From Streptomyces sp. WM4235 (lineage in GTDB: Bacteria > Actinomycetota > Actinomycetes > Streptomycetales > Streptomycetaceae), in contig NZ_LGDE01000226.1 in assembly GCF_001279725.1 (NCBI RefSeq), forward strand, positions 1 through 64,000: a DNA stretch of 64,000 nucleotides. Reading direction: 5' to 3'. Below the pieces are notes generated by a model, which was not told the DNA's origin, did no database searches, and saw only the letters and a list, made by a program, of their open reading frames with translations. Both the position numbers and the translations under genes were made by a program. Below are positions 1 to 7,840 of this stretch, one piece after another (within the stretch, counting starts at the first letter, position 1; each line of letters opens with the position of its first letter).

Positions 1-60
1 ACCCCCACCCCCCAGCCCCGCCGGCACTTGAGGCGCCCGGCGCAGCCGGGACCGGCAGCA

Positions 61-160
61 ACCAACCGCAAGACGGCAACGCGGCGAGACGGCAACGCGG
101 CAAGACGGCAACCACCACCGCCCGGCCAGGGCAACGGCCAAGGCAACGGCCAAGGCAACG
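61..160. repeat. short tandem repeats downstream of the coiled-coil gene
   Basis: Two adjacent simple-repeat tracts lie just after the stop codon of the coiled-coil gene on the minus strand. The first has three copies of a unit beginning AGACGGCAACGCGGC (about 71-110). The second has nearly three copies of the 12-mer GCAACGGCCAAG (about 130-160). No gene is supported in the first 160 bases. The tracts could be the low-complexity tail of a gene beyond the window edge. Confidence 0.6.
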
Positions 161-161
161 A

Positions 162-1052
162 CTACGCCGACGCCCTCCCCGTAAGCGCCGCCAGGCTAGC
201 CCGCACGTGGTTCATGTGCGCCCGCATCTCGTCCTGCGCCTCCCCGTGCTCCCGCAGGATCCGTTCCGTCTCGCGCCCGACCCGTTCCTCCCGCACCCGC
301 GCCTGCGCCAGCACCTCGGACGCCCGTGCTTCGGCATCCTCCTGCCCGTGCCGCGCCGACTCCTCCGCTTCGGCGAACGCCCGCCGCGCGTCGGCCAACC
401 GCCCTTCGGCCTGGCGCTCCAACTCCGCTTGCCGGGCTTCCAGTTCGGCTTCCCGTGCCGCCAGTTCCCGTTCGGCCGCGTCCCGGCGGTCCGCGTGTTC
501 CTGCTCGCGTTCCGCCAGCAGCTCGTCCGACCGGCGGCGCGTCTCGACCAGGGCCGTGTGCGCCTCCGACCGCCAGGCCGCCGCGTCGTCCCGGGCCTCC
601 GCCCGGGCGTCGTCCGCTTCCCGGCGTGCCCGCAGCAGCCCCTGTCGGGCCCGTACCTCGGTCTGTTCGCGCACCGCTTCCGCGTCCTGCCGCGCCAGCT
701 CGGTCACCCGGTCCGCGTGCGCCTCGGCGGCGCCCTGGGTGGTGAACACGTCGGCGCGCGCGTCCGCGCGTACGCAGTCCGCCTCCTCCTGCGCGAGCAG
801 CAGGATTCGCCGGGCCCGTTCGCTCAGCTCGTCGTACGTCTGGGGGGCGAGCGAGGCGACCCGCTCGCGCAGCCGCTCCGCCTCCGCCTCCATCTGCTTG
901 GCCAGGACGGTCAACCGTGCCACTCGCTCCCAGGCCTCGTCCCGGATTTCCGAGAGGCGCACGAGGTACCGGTTCACCTCGTCCGGCCGGTAACCGCGGC
1001 CGCGCACGGTCGCGAAACCCTGGGGACCGTGAGGTGACATGGGTGCACTCAT
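162..1052 (-). CDS. DivIVA/FilP-like coiled-coil protein (often annotated cellulose-binding protein)
   Basis: 296 residues. After a short N-terminal segment with the motif GFATVRGRGYRPDEV, which resembles the start of DivIVA-type proteins, almost the whole chain is charged heptad-like helix rich in Ala, Glu and Arg (about residues 35-285). Such proteins in Streptomyces are usually labelled cellulose-binding, but they belong to the Scy/FilP/DivIVA-like cytoskeletal coiled-coil group. A scaffold or polarity role is therefore inferred rather than cellulose binding. There is no signal peptide or membrane segment. The ATG at 1052 is preceded by a weak purine stretch, and a second in-frame ATG lies four codons later. 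It is co-directional with the toxin/immunity-like genes upstream but separated from them by a terminator-like hairpin, so it is probably its own unit. Confidence 0.75.
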   Translation of the reverse strand: MSAPMSPHGPQGFATVRGRGYRPDEVNRYLVRLSEIRDEAWERVARLTVLAKQMEAEAERLRERVASLAPQTYDELSERARRILLLAQEEADCVRADARADVFTTQGAAEAHADRVTELARQDAEAVREQTEVRARQGLLRARREADDARAEARDDAAAWRSEAHTALVETRRRSDELLAEREQEHADRRDAAERELAAREAELEARQAELERQAEGRLADARRAFAEAEESARHGQEDAEARASEVLAQARVREERVGRETERILREHGEAQDEMRAHMNHVRASLAALTGRASA

Positions 1053-1118
1053 CCTGGAAGCGCCTCTCTCGCGGGGATTCCCGTCAAGGATGCGTCATTT
1101 GCGACCAGAAGCCGGAAT

Positions 1119-1157
1119 GGCCGGGCCGGAACCCCGTTCGAGGGTTCCGGCCCGGCC
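1119..1157 (-). terminator. hairpin terminator after the deaminase/SUKH-4 gene
   Basis: A perfect 16-bp GC-rich inverted repeat (1119-1134 with 1142-1157) with a 7-nt loop lies just past the stop codon of the 877-residue gene. This is typical of Streptomyces terminators, which often lack a U-tract. Confidence 0.7.
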
Positions 1158-1176
1158 CATCACACGGACCCGCGGG

Positions 1177-3810
1177 TCAGAGCAGTCCGTCCCACATCTG
1201 TTCCAGCAGCACCGACCACCAGCTCTCCGGCGACGCCAGCGCCGCGCTGTCGAGGCCGGCCAGATTCGTCTGGAAATCGACCGTCCAGCGGCCAGCCTGC
1301 TCCGGCGTCAGGTGCTGCCGCAGCCGCCACATGTGCCCCAACATCGCCAGCGACCGCACGAATTGCGGCAGGCTGGAGTTCACGAACTGCGGCGGTACCG
1401 GAGCACCGCCCGGCCCGGCCTCCACCGGGACCGCCACTATGTGCGCCGTCCCGTACTGCACGCAGAGCGCCTTGCCGAAGTCGCTTCCGACGACGAGGTA
1501 CGAGCCCGCGTCCGATGCCGGCTGCACCTGCCGCTGCGCCGCCAACTCGGCCAGTGTCGGCACCGGTTGGCCGGGCACGGCCTGCGCCCAGAAGAACGGA
1601 CCGAAGTCCACCGGCAGCCCCGACCACATCAGGGTCTGGGCCACGATCTCCGGCACGCCCTGCCGGGACACGGCCCGCTGGTCGAAGCGGAACACGCCCT
1701 GCGGGCCGAACGCCCCTGCCAGCTCCTGCGCGATGGCCTCCAACGGGATCGCCGGCTGGAGGGGGACCTGCGGCAGCGGCGCGCGTACCGGCGCGGGACG
1801 CGCCGGACCGTCCGCCACCTGATGGAGTTCGCTCTGGTGGGTGATCAGGTGTCGCATGCCCTGCTGACGGCTCGCGTGATCCGTCCCGTACGGGGCCACG
1901 CTGGTGATCCGGACCTGGGGCCAGGTCTCGCGGATCATCCGCGCGCAGTAGCCGCCGGGCAGCTCGCAGGACCCCAACTCGGTGTGCAGCTCCAGTACCT
2001 GCTGCGGCGGCACGTTCATGGCGCGCAGCTCGTGCAGGATCTGCCACTCGGGGTGCGGGGTGCCGGGCGCCGAGCGGCGGATCAGCTGCTGCTCGGAGCC
2101 GTCGGGCGCGCGGTAGCGCAGCACGGCCTGGTAGCCGGGGCCGACGGTGGGCACGCCGGACGCGGCCGGCGCCGGTGCCATGGGCTGCGGCACCGGAGCG
2201 GCGGGCGCGCCGGGCGGACCGGGCGGTTGGGGTACGCCGGGGCCGGCGAGCATCGTCGCGGCGTGGTGCGGCGTCCCACCCCCGGGAGTACCGGGAGTAC
2301 CAGGAGCCCCGGGCGCGCCGGGGGGCCTGGGCGGCTGCACGACGGACGGGCCCGCGAGCATCGTCGCGGCGTGATCGATCCCGCCACCGGGAGCACCGGG
2401 AGCACCGGAGCCACCGGGCGCACCCGGAGCCCCGGGCGGACCGGGAGGCGTCGGCGCACCGGGACCCGCCGGACCCACGCCCGAACCCACACCCGGACCC
2501 GCGAGCATCGTCGCCGCATGATCCACCCCACCACCGGGCACACCCGGCGGACCGGGCGGCTGCGGCGCACCGGGCGAACCCGGCGGCCTGGGCGGCTGCA
2601 CCACGGACGGGCCCGCCAACATCGTCGCGGCATGATCGATCCCACCACCGGAAGAGCCGGCGGAACCGGAGCCACCGGGCGCACCCGGAGCCCCGGGCGG
2701 ACCGGGAGGCGTCGGCGCACCAGGACCCGCCGGACCCACACCCGAACCCACACCCGGACCCGCGAGCATCGTCGCCGCGTGATCCACCCCACCACCGGGC
2801 ACACCCGGCGGTCGGGGCGGTACGGGCGGCTGCCCCGGAGCGGAGGCTCCGGGCGCACCGGGCGGACCGGGCGGACCGGGCGGACCGGGCGGGCTCACGG
2901 AAGCGCCCGACCCCGGCCGGGAGAGCTGGGCCTTGCTCGTCGGCGCGTCGGCGATGTCGCCCGCGTCCGAGCCGTGCCCCAGGGCGGGCACGACCGCGGT
3001 CCGCGGCAGCCGGCTGCCGCCGGCCATGAGCTGGGTCTGCGCGTCGGGGGCCGCCGCGGCCGGCGCGTCCTCCAGGTCCGACCCGGACAGCGGCGGCGCG
3101 AACACCGTCGCCGGCAAGGGCACGGAACCCTCGTCCGCGCCGGAGTTCACATCGGTCCCGGCCCAAGGCGTGGCACCGATCGGGAACCCGTCGTTGGCGG
3201 TCGGCTCGTACGGGATCTCGCCGCCGCGCCGCAGCGGTACGACGTCACCCGGGGCATCGGCCGTGCCGGGCGCCGGGGTGGCGGGAGCGGGAGGGCCGCC
3301 GACCGGGACGGCGGGCTCCGCCGAAGCGGCCCCCGAGCCGGAACCGGAACCCACACCCGCGGCCTCACCGGACGACGATCCCGCGTCGGACGACAGGGCC
3401 GCGGCCGACGAGTCCGCGGCCGGGGCCCGCGGGATCCCCGCACGGTCCGCCGCCTCCTGCAACCACTCGGGCGGACTCAGCATGAACGAGGTCTGTTCCG
3501 AGTCGATCCGCGGCGGCGGAACCGAGGCCTCGGAGCCCGCCGGAGCGGTCGCGGCCCCGTACTCCTCCTCGTACCGCCGGATCACCTCACCCACCGGCAG
3601 CCCCGGCCACAGCGTCACCTCACCGCTGTCCCGCGCGATGACCAGCCGCTGCCGGCCACCACCGGACACCGGACCGGCCGCCCGGTCCTCGGCCCACACC
3701 ACGAAGCCCAGCCCGAACTCCCGCACCCGCACCTCACGGTGCTGGTACGCGGGCACGTCCCCGTTGATCCACTCCTCGGCGCGTTCCTGCGCCTGTGCGA
3801 AGGTCACCAT
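1177..3810 (-). CDS. Imm35 - proline/glycine linker - nucleic-acid deaminase-like - SUKH-4 protein
   Basis: 877 residues in four parts. Residues 1-85 look like an Imm35 immunity domain (EFGLGFVVWAE and LPVGEVIRRYEEEYG). Residues about 86-560 are a disordered Pro/Gly/Ala linker with collagen-like GPPGAPG runs and five copies of HAATMLAGP. Residues about 570-650 carry deaminase-like zinc motifs: HPE at 586-588, then C615 and C622 within an E-x3-C-x6-C arrangement like the XOO_2897 toxin-deaminase family. Residues about 670-877 look like SUKH-4 (GSYLVVGSDFG, FVNSSLPQFVRSL). Domain names are from memory of these families, not a search. There is no secretion signal or toxin-export domain. It sits 7 bp behind the WHH-nuclease/SUKH-1 gene and is probably co-transcribed with it. 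Toxin-type and immunity-type modules in one chain suggest a domesticated intracellular role; that is inference. Confidence 0.75.
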   Translation of the reverse strand: MVTFAQAQERAEEWINGDVPAYQHREVRVREFGLGFVVWAEDRAAGPVSGGGRQRLVIARDSGEVTLWPGLPVGEVIRRYEEEYGAATAPAGSEASVPPPRIDSEQTSFMLSPPEWLQEAADRAGIPRAPAADSSAAALSSDAGSSSGEAAGVGSGSGSGAASAEPAVPVGGPPAPATPAPGTADAPGDVVPLRRGGEIPYEPTANDGFPIGATPWAGTDVNSGADEGSVPLPATVFAPPLSGSDLEDAPAAAAPDAQTQLMAGGSRLPRTAVVPALGHGSDAGDIADAPTSKAQLSRPGSGASVSPPGPPGPPGPPGAPGASAPGQPPVPPRPPGVPGGGVDHAATMLAGPGVGSGVGPAGPGAPTPPGPPGAPGAPGGSGSAGSSGGGIDHAATMLAGPSVVQPPRPPGSPGAPQPPGPPGVPGGGVDHAATMLAGPGVGSGVGPAGPGAPTPPGPPGAPGAPGGSGAPGAPGGGIDHAATMLAGPSVVQPPRPPGAPGAPGTPGTPGGGTPHHAATMLAGPGVPQPPGPPGAPAAPVPQPMAPAPAASGVPTVGPGYQAVLRYRAPDGSEQQLIRRSAPGTPHPEWQILHELRAMNVPPQQVLELHTELGSCELPGGYCARMIRETWPQVRITSVAPYGTDHASRQQGMRHLITHQSELHQVADGPARPAPVRAPLPQVPLQPAIPLEAIAQELAGAFGPQGVFRFDQRAVSRQGVPEIVAQTLMWSGLPVDFGPFFWAQAVPGQPVPTLAELAAQRQVQPASDAGSYLVVGSDFGKALCVQYGTAHIVAVPVEAGPGGAPVPPQFVNSSLPQFVRSLAMLGHMWRLRQHLTPEQAGRWTVDFQTNLAGLDSAALASPESWWSVLLEQMWDGLL
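2332..2853. repeat. tandem 261-bp coding duplication in the linker
   Basis: Two adjacent copies of a 261-bp (87-codon) unit run from about 2332-2592 and 2593-2853. The spacing is fixed by matching anchors at 2342/2603 and 2501/2762. Each unit encodes two HAATMLAGP motifs embedded in Pro/Gly repeats. The high identity suggests recent expansion and likely length variation between strains. Confidence 0.8.
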
Positions 3811-3817
3811 CGCGCCG

Positions 3818-4813
3818 TCACCCCTCCACCGGCGCGGAACCCGCCACCGGAACCGAACGAGCGAATCCGCCGTCCACCATCAGACCGGCCACCGTCTCCA
3901 GCTCCGGCGGGTTACCCGCCAAGCGTTCGAGAAAGGCGTCGAAATCGGCACCGCACGGCAGCAACAGCCGCTCCACGCGCTCCTGCACCGACCAGCCGTC
4001 CCGGTCGCGCGCGTCGTCGTACGGGGAGAACCACACGGAGCCGATCCCCTCGCCCTTCACCTTCACCGCGAGCAGCCCGCCCTGTGCGAAGGCCACGCAC
4101 AGGTAGTCCTTCGTCAGGTGGTCCCGCAGACACTTGTTGACGTAGACGAGGTCGTTGACCGCCGCTTCCTCGCGCACCGTGAAGAACGGCTGGTCGACCA
4201 GCACCCCGAGGTCCACGTCCAGGCCCGCGCCGACCGGCGCGCAGCCGCCCGCCGCCTTCAGGAACGCCCGGTACGCCTCCGGCAGCCGGTAGCCGAGGTC
4301 CTCCTCGACGCCCTGCACCTGCTGCTCGGACACCGACACCACCGACTTCGGCAGTCCCAGGTGCGCCGGGCGCACTTCCTGGAGGGGGCGCGTGCCGCGC
4401 TTCTCGTGGTCCACGGGCGCCGTCGTCAGTCCGGCGTGGTGCCGCAGCAGTGCCTTCACCTCGACGGGGACCAGTTCCATCCGCCGCGTCCCGGCCACGT
4501 GGTGCCAGGTCCATCCGTGCGGGGTCGCCACCGGGCCGACGGTGTCCCACAGCTCGTGGCCCGCCTCCCGCATCGCCGCGTTGGCGGACACGTAGTCCGT
4601 CAGGCGCAGCTCGTCCACGCCGAAGCCCTCCGGCGGCTCGGCGATCTCCACCGCGGCGCGCGCGTAGGGCGAGAAATCGGGATGCCCGTCCCCGCTGATC
4701 CGTACTCCGTGGGGATGCCGAGCGGCCCGGACCGGGTCCGGGAAATGCACGACCTGCCCCGAGTAAGCGGCGTTGGGTGGCGCGGCCTGCTGCCCGAGCC
4801 GACCTGTCGTCAT
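3818..4813 (-). CDS. WHH-type HNH/EndoVII-like nuclease domain fused to SUKH-1 (SMI1/KNR4)
   Basis: 331 residues. The N-terminal half has the hallmark of WHH nucleases of the HNH/Endonuclease VII superfamily known from polymorphic toxins: WTWHH at 101-105, then MELVPVEVK and a second HH at 125-126. The C-terminal half (about 157-310) resembles an SMI1/KNR4 (SUKH-1) immunity domain: LGYRLPEAYRAFLKAAGG, then the acidic/aromatic core and VWFSPYDDARDRDG. Toxin-like and immunity-like domains are therefore joined in one cytoplasmic protein without export signals. The gene is first in a two-gene unit with the deaminase/SUKH-4 gene (7-bp gap) and divergent from the YwqJ gene. A SUKH protein with a decayed nuclease is possible, but the histidines are present. 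Confidence 0.75.
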   Translation of the reverse strand: MTTGRLGQQAAPPNAAYSGQVVHFPDPVRAARHPHGVRISGDGHPDFSPYARAAVEIAEPPEGFGVDELRLTDYVSANAAMREAGHELWDTVGPVATPHGWTWHHVAGTRRMELVPVEVKALLRHHAGLTTAPVDHEKRGTRPLQEVRPAHLGLPKSVVSVSEQQVQGVEEDLGYRLPEAYRAFLKAAGGCAPVGAGLDVDLGVLVDQPFFTVREEAAVNDLVYVNKCLRDHLTKDYLCVAFAQGGLLAVKVKGEGIGSVWFSPYDDARDRDGWSVQERVERLLLPCGADFDAFLERLAGNPPELETVAGLMVDGGFARSVPVAGSAPVEG

Positions 4814-5054
4814 GGCGGTAGCCCCCTGCTGGATCTGGCTGGTTCACCACAGCCTATGTGCTCGGGCAAGGGGCTCACCCGCAGCCGAAGCAGCATGCCG
4901 GCCACACCCCCTCACGTGGGGCGGGAAGAGCCGAATTGATACGAATATTCGACCCCGCTTCCCCACCACAGGGGACATTTGACAGGCTGTCCCCGCAGCA
5001 CGGGGGCGTGCGCGACAGCGGCCCGCACCGCCGCCACGGGAGGGAACACGCAGC

Positions 5055-5585
5055 ATGCAGAACACGGCAACACGCACAGACCGGACGGAACCGACGGAAG
5101 CCGGCCCCGCCGGCGATCCCCGTCTGCGCTGGAGCAGCGCCGACGGCCCCGCCGTCCCCGTGCTCCGCTTCCGGCGCGACGGCATCCTCCCCACCGTCGC
5201 CGCCGCCCTGTCCGTACGCGGGGAGACCCTCACCGGCACCGCCGGGAAGGCCGACCAGCCACCCGTGCTGCACCCGCTCGTACAGGACTTCCTCGACACC
5301 CTCACCAGCGGACAGCGGGAGCGGTTCACCGGCCGATGTCCGGAAGCGATGCTCCTCTCCCGCCACCTCGCCGGCGTCGAGGGCGCCCGCAGCAAGCGCG
5401 CCTCCCGCAAGCCGCTGACGGCGAGCGAGGCGCGCCGTTCCCTCAAACAGGCCAGGATCACCGCCCGTCGCATCCGCGAGGACGGCGACCCGCTCCACGG
5501 GACCTACGCGCCCCCGTGCCGCTCCTGCGACGCCCTCCTCGCCCACTTCGGCGTACGTTCCGTCGACCTCACCCACTCCGAGTAG
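5055..5585 (+). CDS. YwqJ-family nucleic-acid deaminase-like protein
   Basis: 176 residues. The zinc-deaminase signature is explicit: C95-P-E97 in FTGRCPEAMLLSRHL, and PPC155-R-S-C158 near the C-terminus. The pair matches the CxE...PCxxC pattern of YwqJ-like deaminases described in bacterial toxin systems. The first 70 residues are variable and there is no leader peptide or export domain, unlike secreted toxins. The ATG at 5055 has GGAGGG about 10 bp upstream. It is followed after 5 bp by the SUKH-3 gene, the usual immunity partner class, so the two are almost certainly co-transcribed. Substrate (RNA, DNA or nucleotide) cannot be told from sequence. Confidence 0.8.
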   Translation: MQNTATRTDRTEPTEAGPAGDPRLRWSSADGPAVPVLRFRRDGILPTVAAALSVRGETLTGTAGKADQPPVLHPLVQDFLDTLTSGQRERFTGRCPEAMLLSRHLAGVEGARSKRASRKPLTASEARRSLKQARITARRIREDGDPLHGTYAPPCRSCDALLAHFGVRSVDLTHSE

Positions 5586-5590
5586 CCGCC

Positions 5591-6109
5591 ATGAGCACCT
5601 CGTCCCCCTCGTCCGCCTCCTACGACCGTTCCTCGGCGACCCGTTTCCCGGGGCCGGTGGACTCCGCGCTGCGCACCGCCGGTTGGGAGCCGGGCCGCTG
5701 GGACATCAAGCAGGCCGAGTACTGGGCCGACGCGCTGCGCGACCACACCACCCCCGCCGGGCACCGGCACACCGTCTTCCCGGCGGCCGTCGAGGCCTGG
5801 GCCGAGTTCGGCGGCCTGACCGTCGCCGGCTCCGGGCCCGGCCGTCAGATAGCCCCCGCCCGCGTGCGCCTGGACCCGCTCACCGGGCTCCACCTGGCCC
5901 GCACCTTCTGCGACCTCGGGCGCGCCCTGTCCACCGAGCTGAGCCCGCTCGGCGCCGAGACCGACGGCGGCTCGCACCTCGCCATCGACCGCGAGGGCCG
6001 CGTCTACGGCATCGACCACACCGGCGACTGGTTCCTCGGCGCGAGCCTCGACGATGCCCTGGCCCTGCTCCTGACGGGTCTCCAGCCGGCCCGTCTCACG
6101 ACGGGCTGA
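5591..6109 (+). CDS. SUKH-3 family immunity-like protein
   Basis: 172 residues from the ATG at 5591, 5 bp after the YwqJ deaminase stop. The N-terminal LRTAGWEPGR and the later GSHLAIDREGRVYGIDHTGDWFLG-like segment are characteristic of SUKH-3 domains found beside YwqJ deaminases. In such systems SUKH proteins bind and neutralise the cognate toxin, so this is the natural antidote or partner of the preceding gene (inference from family and linkage). No enzyme motifs, signal peptide or membrane segment are visible. Confidence 0.8.
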   Translation: MSTSSPSSASYDRSSATRFPGPVDSALRTAGWEPGRWDIKQAEYWADALRDHTTPAGHRHTVFPAAVEAWAEFGGLTVAGSGPGRQIAPARVRLDPLTGLHLARTFCDLGRALSTELSPLGAETDGGSHLAIDREGRVYGIDHTGDWFLGASLDDALALLLTGLQPARLTTG

Positions 6110-6176
6110 CCCCGGTCGGAGGTCGGGGGCCCGCCCCCGACCTCCGACGGCCGTCTGCGGGGAGCCGAGCCGCCTC

Positions 6177-7433
6177 CTACCGCTCGCGCGGCAGGACCGC
6201 CGACACCTTGAAGCCGCCGTCCTCCGTCGACCCCGAGACGAACACCCCGCCCAGTCCGAGCACCCGCTCCCGCATCCCCACCAGCCCGTTGCCGCCGCTC
6301 GGCAGTCCCGGTTCGGCGGCCTTGCCGTCACACGGCCCGTTCTCCACCTGCATGGCCACCTCGGCGTCCCGGTGGGCGAGCCGTACGACGACCTTCGCGC
6401 CCGGCGCGTGCTTGTGGCAGTTGGTCAACGCCTCCTGCACCACCCGGTACGCGGTCTGTTCGACCTCCGCCGGATAGTCGGGGCACTCGCCCCGCACGTC
6501 CAGCTCGACGACCATCCCCGCCGTGCGGGACTGCCCGACCAGCGCCTCCAGCTCGCCGATCGACGGCCCGTCCTCGAAGATCCCCACCAACGCAGGCCGG
6601 GCCAGGGAGGCACTGGCCGGCTTCGGCGACTCGGCCCGCAGCACGCCCAGCATCTCGCGCAGTTCCGTCAGCGCCTGCCGCCCCATGTCACCCACCAGGG
6701 CCGCGTTCCTCACGGCCTTCACCGGGTCCTTCGCGGCCACCGCCTGTAGAGCCGCCGCGTGCACCACCATCAGCGACACCCGGTGGGCGACCACGTCGTG
6801 CATCTCCCGCGCGATCCGCGTCCGTTCCTCCGTGCGGGCCCACTCGGCCCGCTCCTCGGCCCGGTCCGCCAACAGCGACAGTTCCCGTTCCAGCGAGTCC
6901 GCGCGCTCGTGGAGGCTCTCCATCAACCGGCGGCGCGCCCCGATGTACAGCCCGAGGAGCACCGGCGGCACGGTCAGCGCCACCGCCACGAACACGGACA
7001 GCACGATCACGAGGGTCCCGTCGGCCTCCACGTCCCCGCGCGTCCGCATGTACATCACGACGAACGTCCCGGCCAACGACATCGACGCGAGCGTGGCGGT
7101 GATCCGCCGGGGCACGTCGGAGGAGGCCAGCGTGTACAGGCCCACCACCGCGAGGAGGAACCCCATCGCGGCGGGCGTCACGGCGATGGCCACCAGCACC
7201 ACGGCGATGGGCCACCTGCGCCGCAGCACGAGCGTGGCCCCCACCACGATCCCGAACAGCACCCCGAGGGCCACGGGAATGCCGGCTTCGTGGGCGAAGG
7301 GCACCCCCTCGACGGCGCACTCGGCGGCGGACACCACGCCGAGTCCCACGTCCAGTGCGGCGCTCCGCCGCCTCTCCCACCACCAGGGGCCGTCGCGCCC
7401 CATCCCGTCCCGCTCTTCCCCCGTACTGGTCAT
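6177..7433 (-). CDS. NarL-type sensor histidine kinase, orphan
   Basis: 418 residues. Several N-terminal membrane helices span about residues 28-165, followed by a short coiled coil. A HisKA_3 dimerisation domain carries the phospho-acceptor in REMHDVVAHRVS (H212). The C-terminal HATPase region has the N-box QEALTNCHKHAPGA and G-box NGLVGMRERV. These kinases normally pair with a LuxR-type response regulator encoded next to them. None is adjacent here; the nearest regulators are about 13 kb away, so its partner is unknown. The membrane region has little extracellular sequence, so it probably senses membrane or intracellular state. Confidence 0.9.
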   Translation of the reverse strand: MTSTGEERDGMGRDGPWWWERRRSAALDVGLGVVSAAECAVEGVPFAHEAGIPVALGVLFGIVVGATLVLRRRWPIAVVLVAIAVTPAAMGFLLAVVGLYTLASSDVPRRITATLASMSLAGTFVVMYMRTRGDVEADGTLVIVLSVFVAVALTVPPVLLGLYIGARRRLMESLHERADSLERELSLLADRAEERAEWARTEERTRIAREMHDVVAHRVSLMVVHAAALQAVAAKDPVKAVRNAALVGDMGRQALTELREMLGVLRAESPKPASASLARPALVGIFEDGPSIGELEALVGQSRTAGMVVELDVRGECPDYPAEVEQTAYRVVQEALTNCHKHAPGAKVVVRLAHRDAEVAMQVENGPCDGKAAEPGLPSGGNGLVGMRERVLGLGGVFVSGSTEDGGFKVSAVLPRER

Positions 7434-7501
7434 GCCGTCCAGCGTACGCAGGGGCCCCGGGCGGGAGGCGAGCGAAATTCCCGGGGGCGAAGGTGCGCGA
7501 C

Positions 7502-7545
7502 ACCCCTCACGCGCGTCGCGCGCGACCCCTCACGCGCGTCGCGCG
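7502..7545. repeat. 21-bp direct repeat upstream of tRNA-Gln
   Basis: A unit starting ACCCCTCACGCGCGTCGCG occurs twice (7502-7522 and 7525-7545). The GCGCG-rich halves are themselves self-complementary. It lies between the divergent histidine kinase gene and the tRNA. No regulator is known to match it; it may be promoter-associated or simple-repeat expansion. Confidence 0.65.
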
Positions 7546-7660
7546 ACGCGCGTACCGCAAGGCACCGATGCATACCGTCGCGATGAGGGGTGGTGGTGCG
7601 GCATAGTAGGTCTCGTCGACTCGACCACCAGGGAGTAATGTCCGGTCAAGTCACGATTGA

Positions 7661-7732
7661 TCCCCTGTGGTGTAATTGGCAGCACTGAGGCTTTTGGTGC
7701 CTTATGTCCGGGTTCGAGTCCTGGCGGGGGAG
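7661..7732 (+). tRNA. tRNA-Gln (anticodon TTG)
   Basis: The 72-nt cloverleaf folds fully. The acceptor is 7661-7667 with 7725-7731. The D arm is GTG/CAC, and the anticodon stem GAGGC/GCCTT encloses loop TTTTGGT with anticodon TTG. The T arm is CCGGG/CCTGG around TTCGAGT, with discriminator G7732. CCA is not encoded. It stands immediately upstream of glmU. Confidence 0.95.
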
Positions 7733-7840
7733 CTTTCACACATGCGGGTCCCGATCTCCGGTCGGGACCCGGCTTCGTTTCCGCCCTCCCGCCCCCGGCT
7801 ATCCTTCACGGGTCCACCCCCGAAGCCGAAGGGCACCCCC

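Noticed and set aside
28-4140. Long plus-strand open frames (for example 1039-4140, 1033 codons) opposite the deaminase/SUKH genes
   Set aside because: They are antisense shadows created by high third-position GC. They are Arg/Pro/His-rich, lack domains and lack ribosome binding sites.
4979-4984. TTGACA as a -35 element for the YwqJ gene
   Set aside because: No -10-like hexamer lies 16-18 bp downstream; the region is GC-rich.
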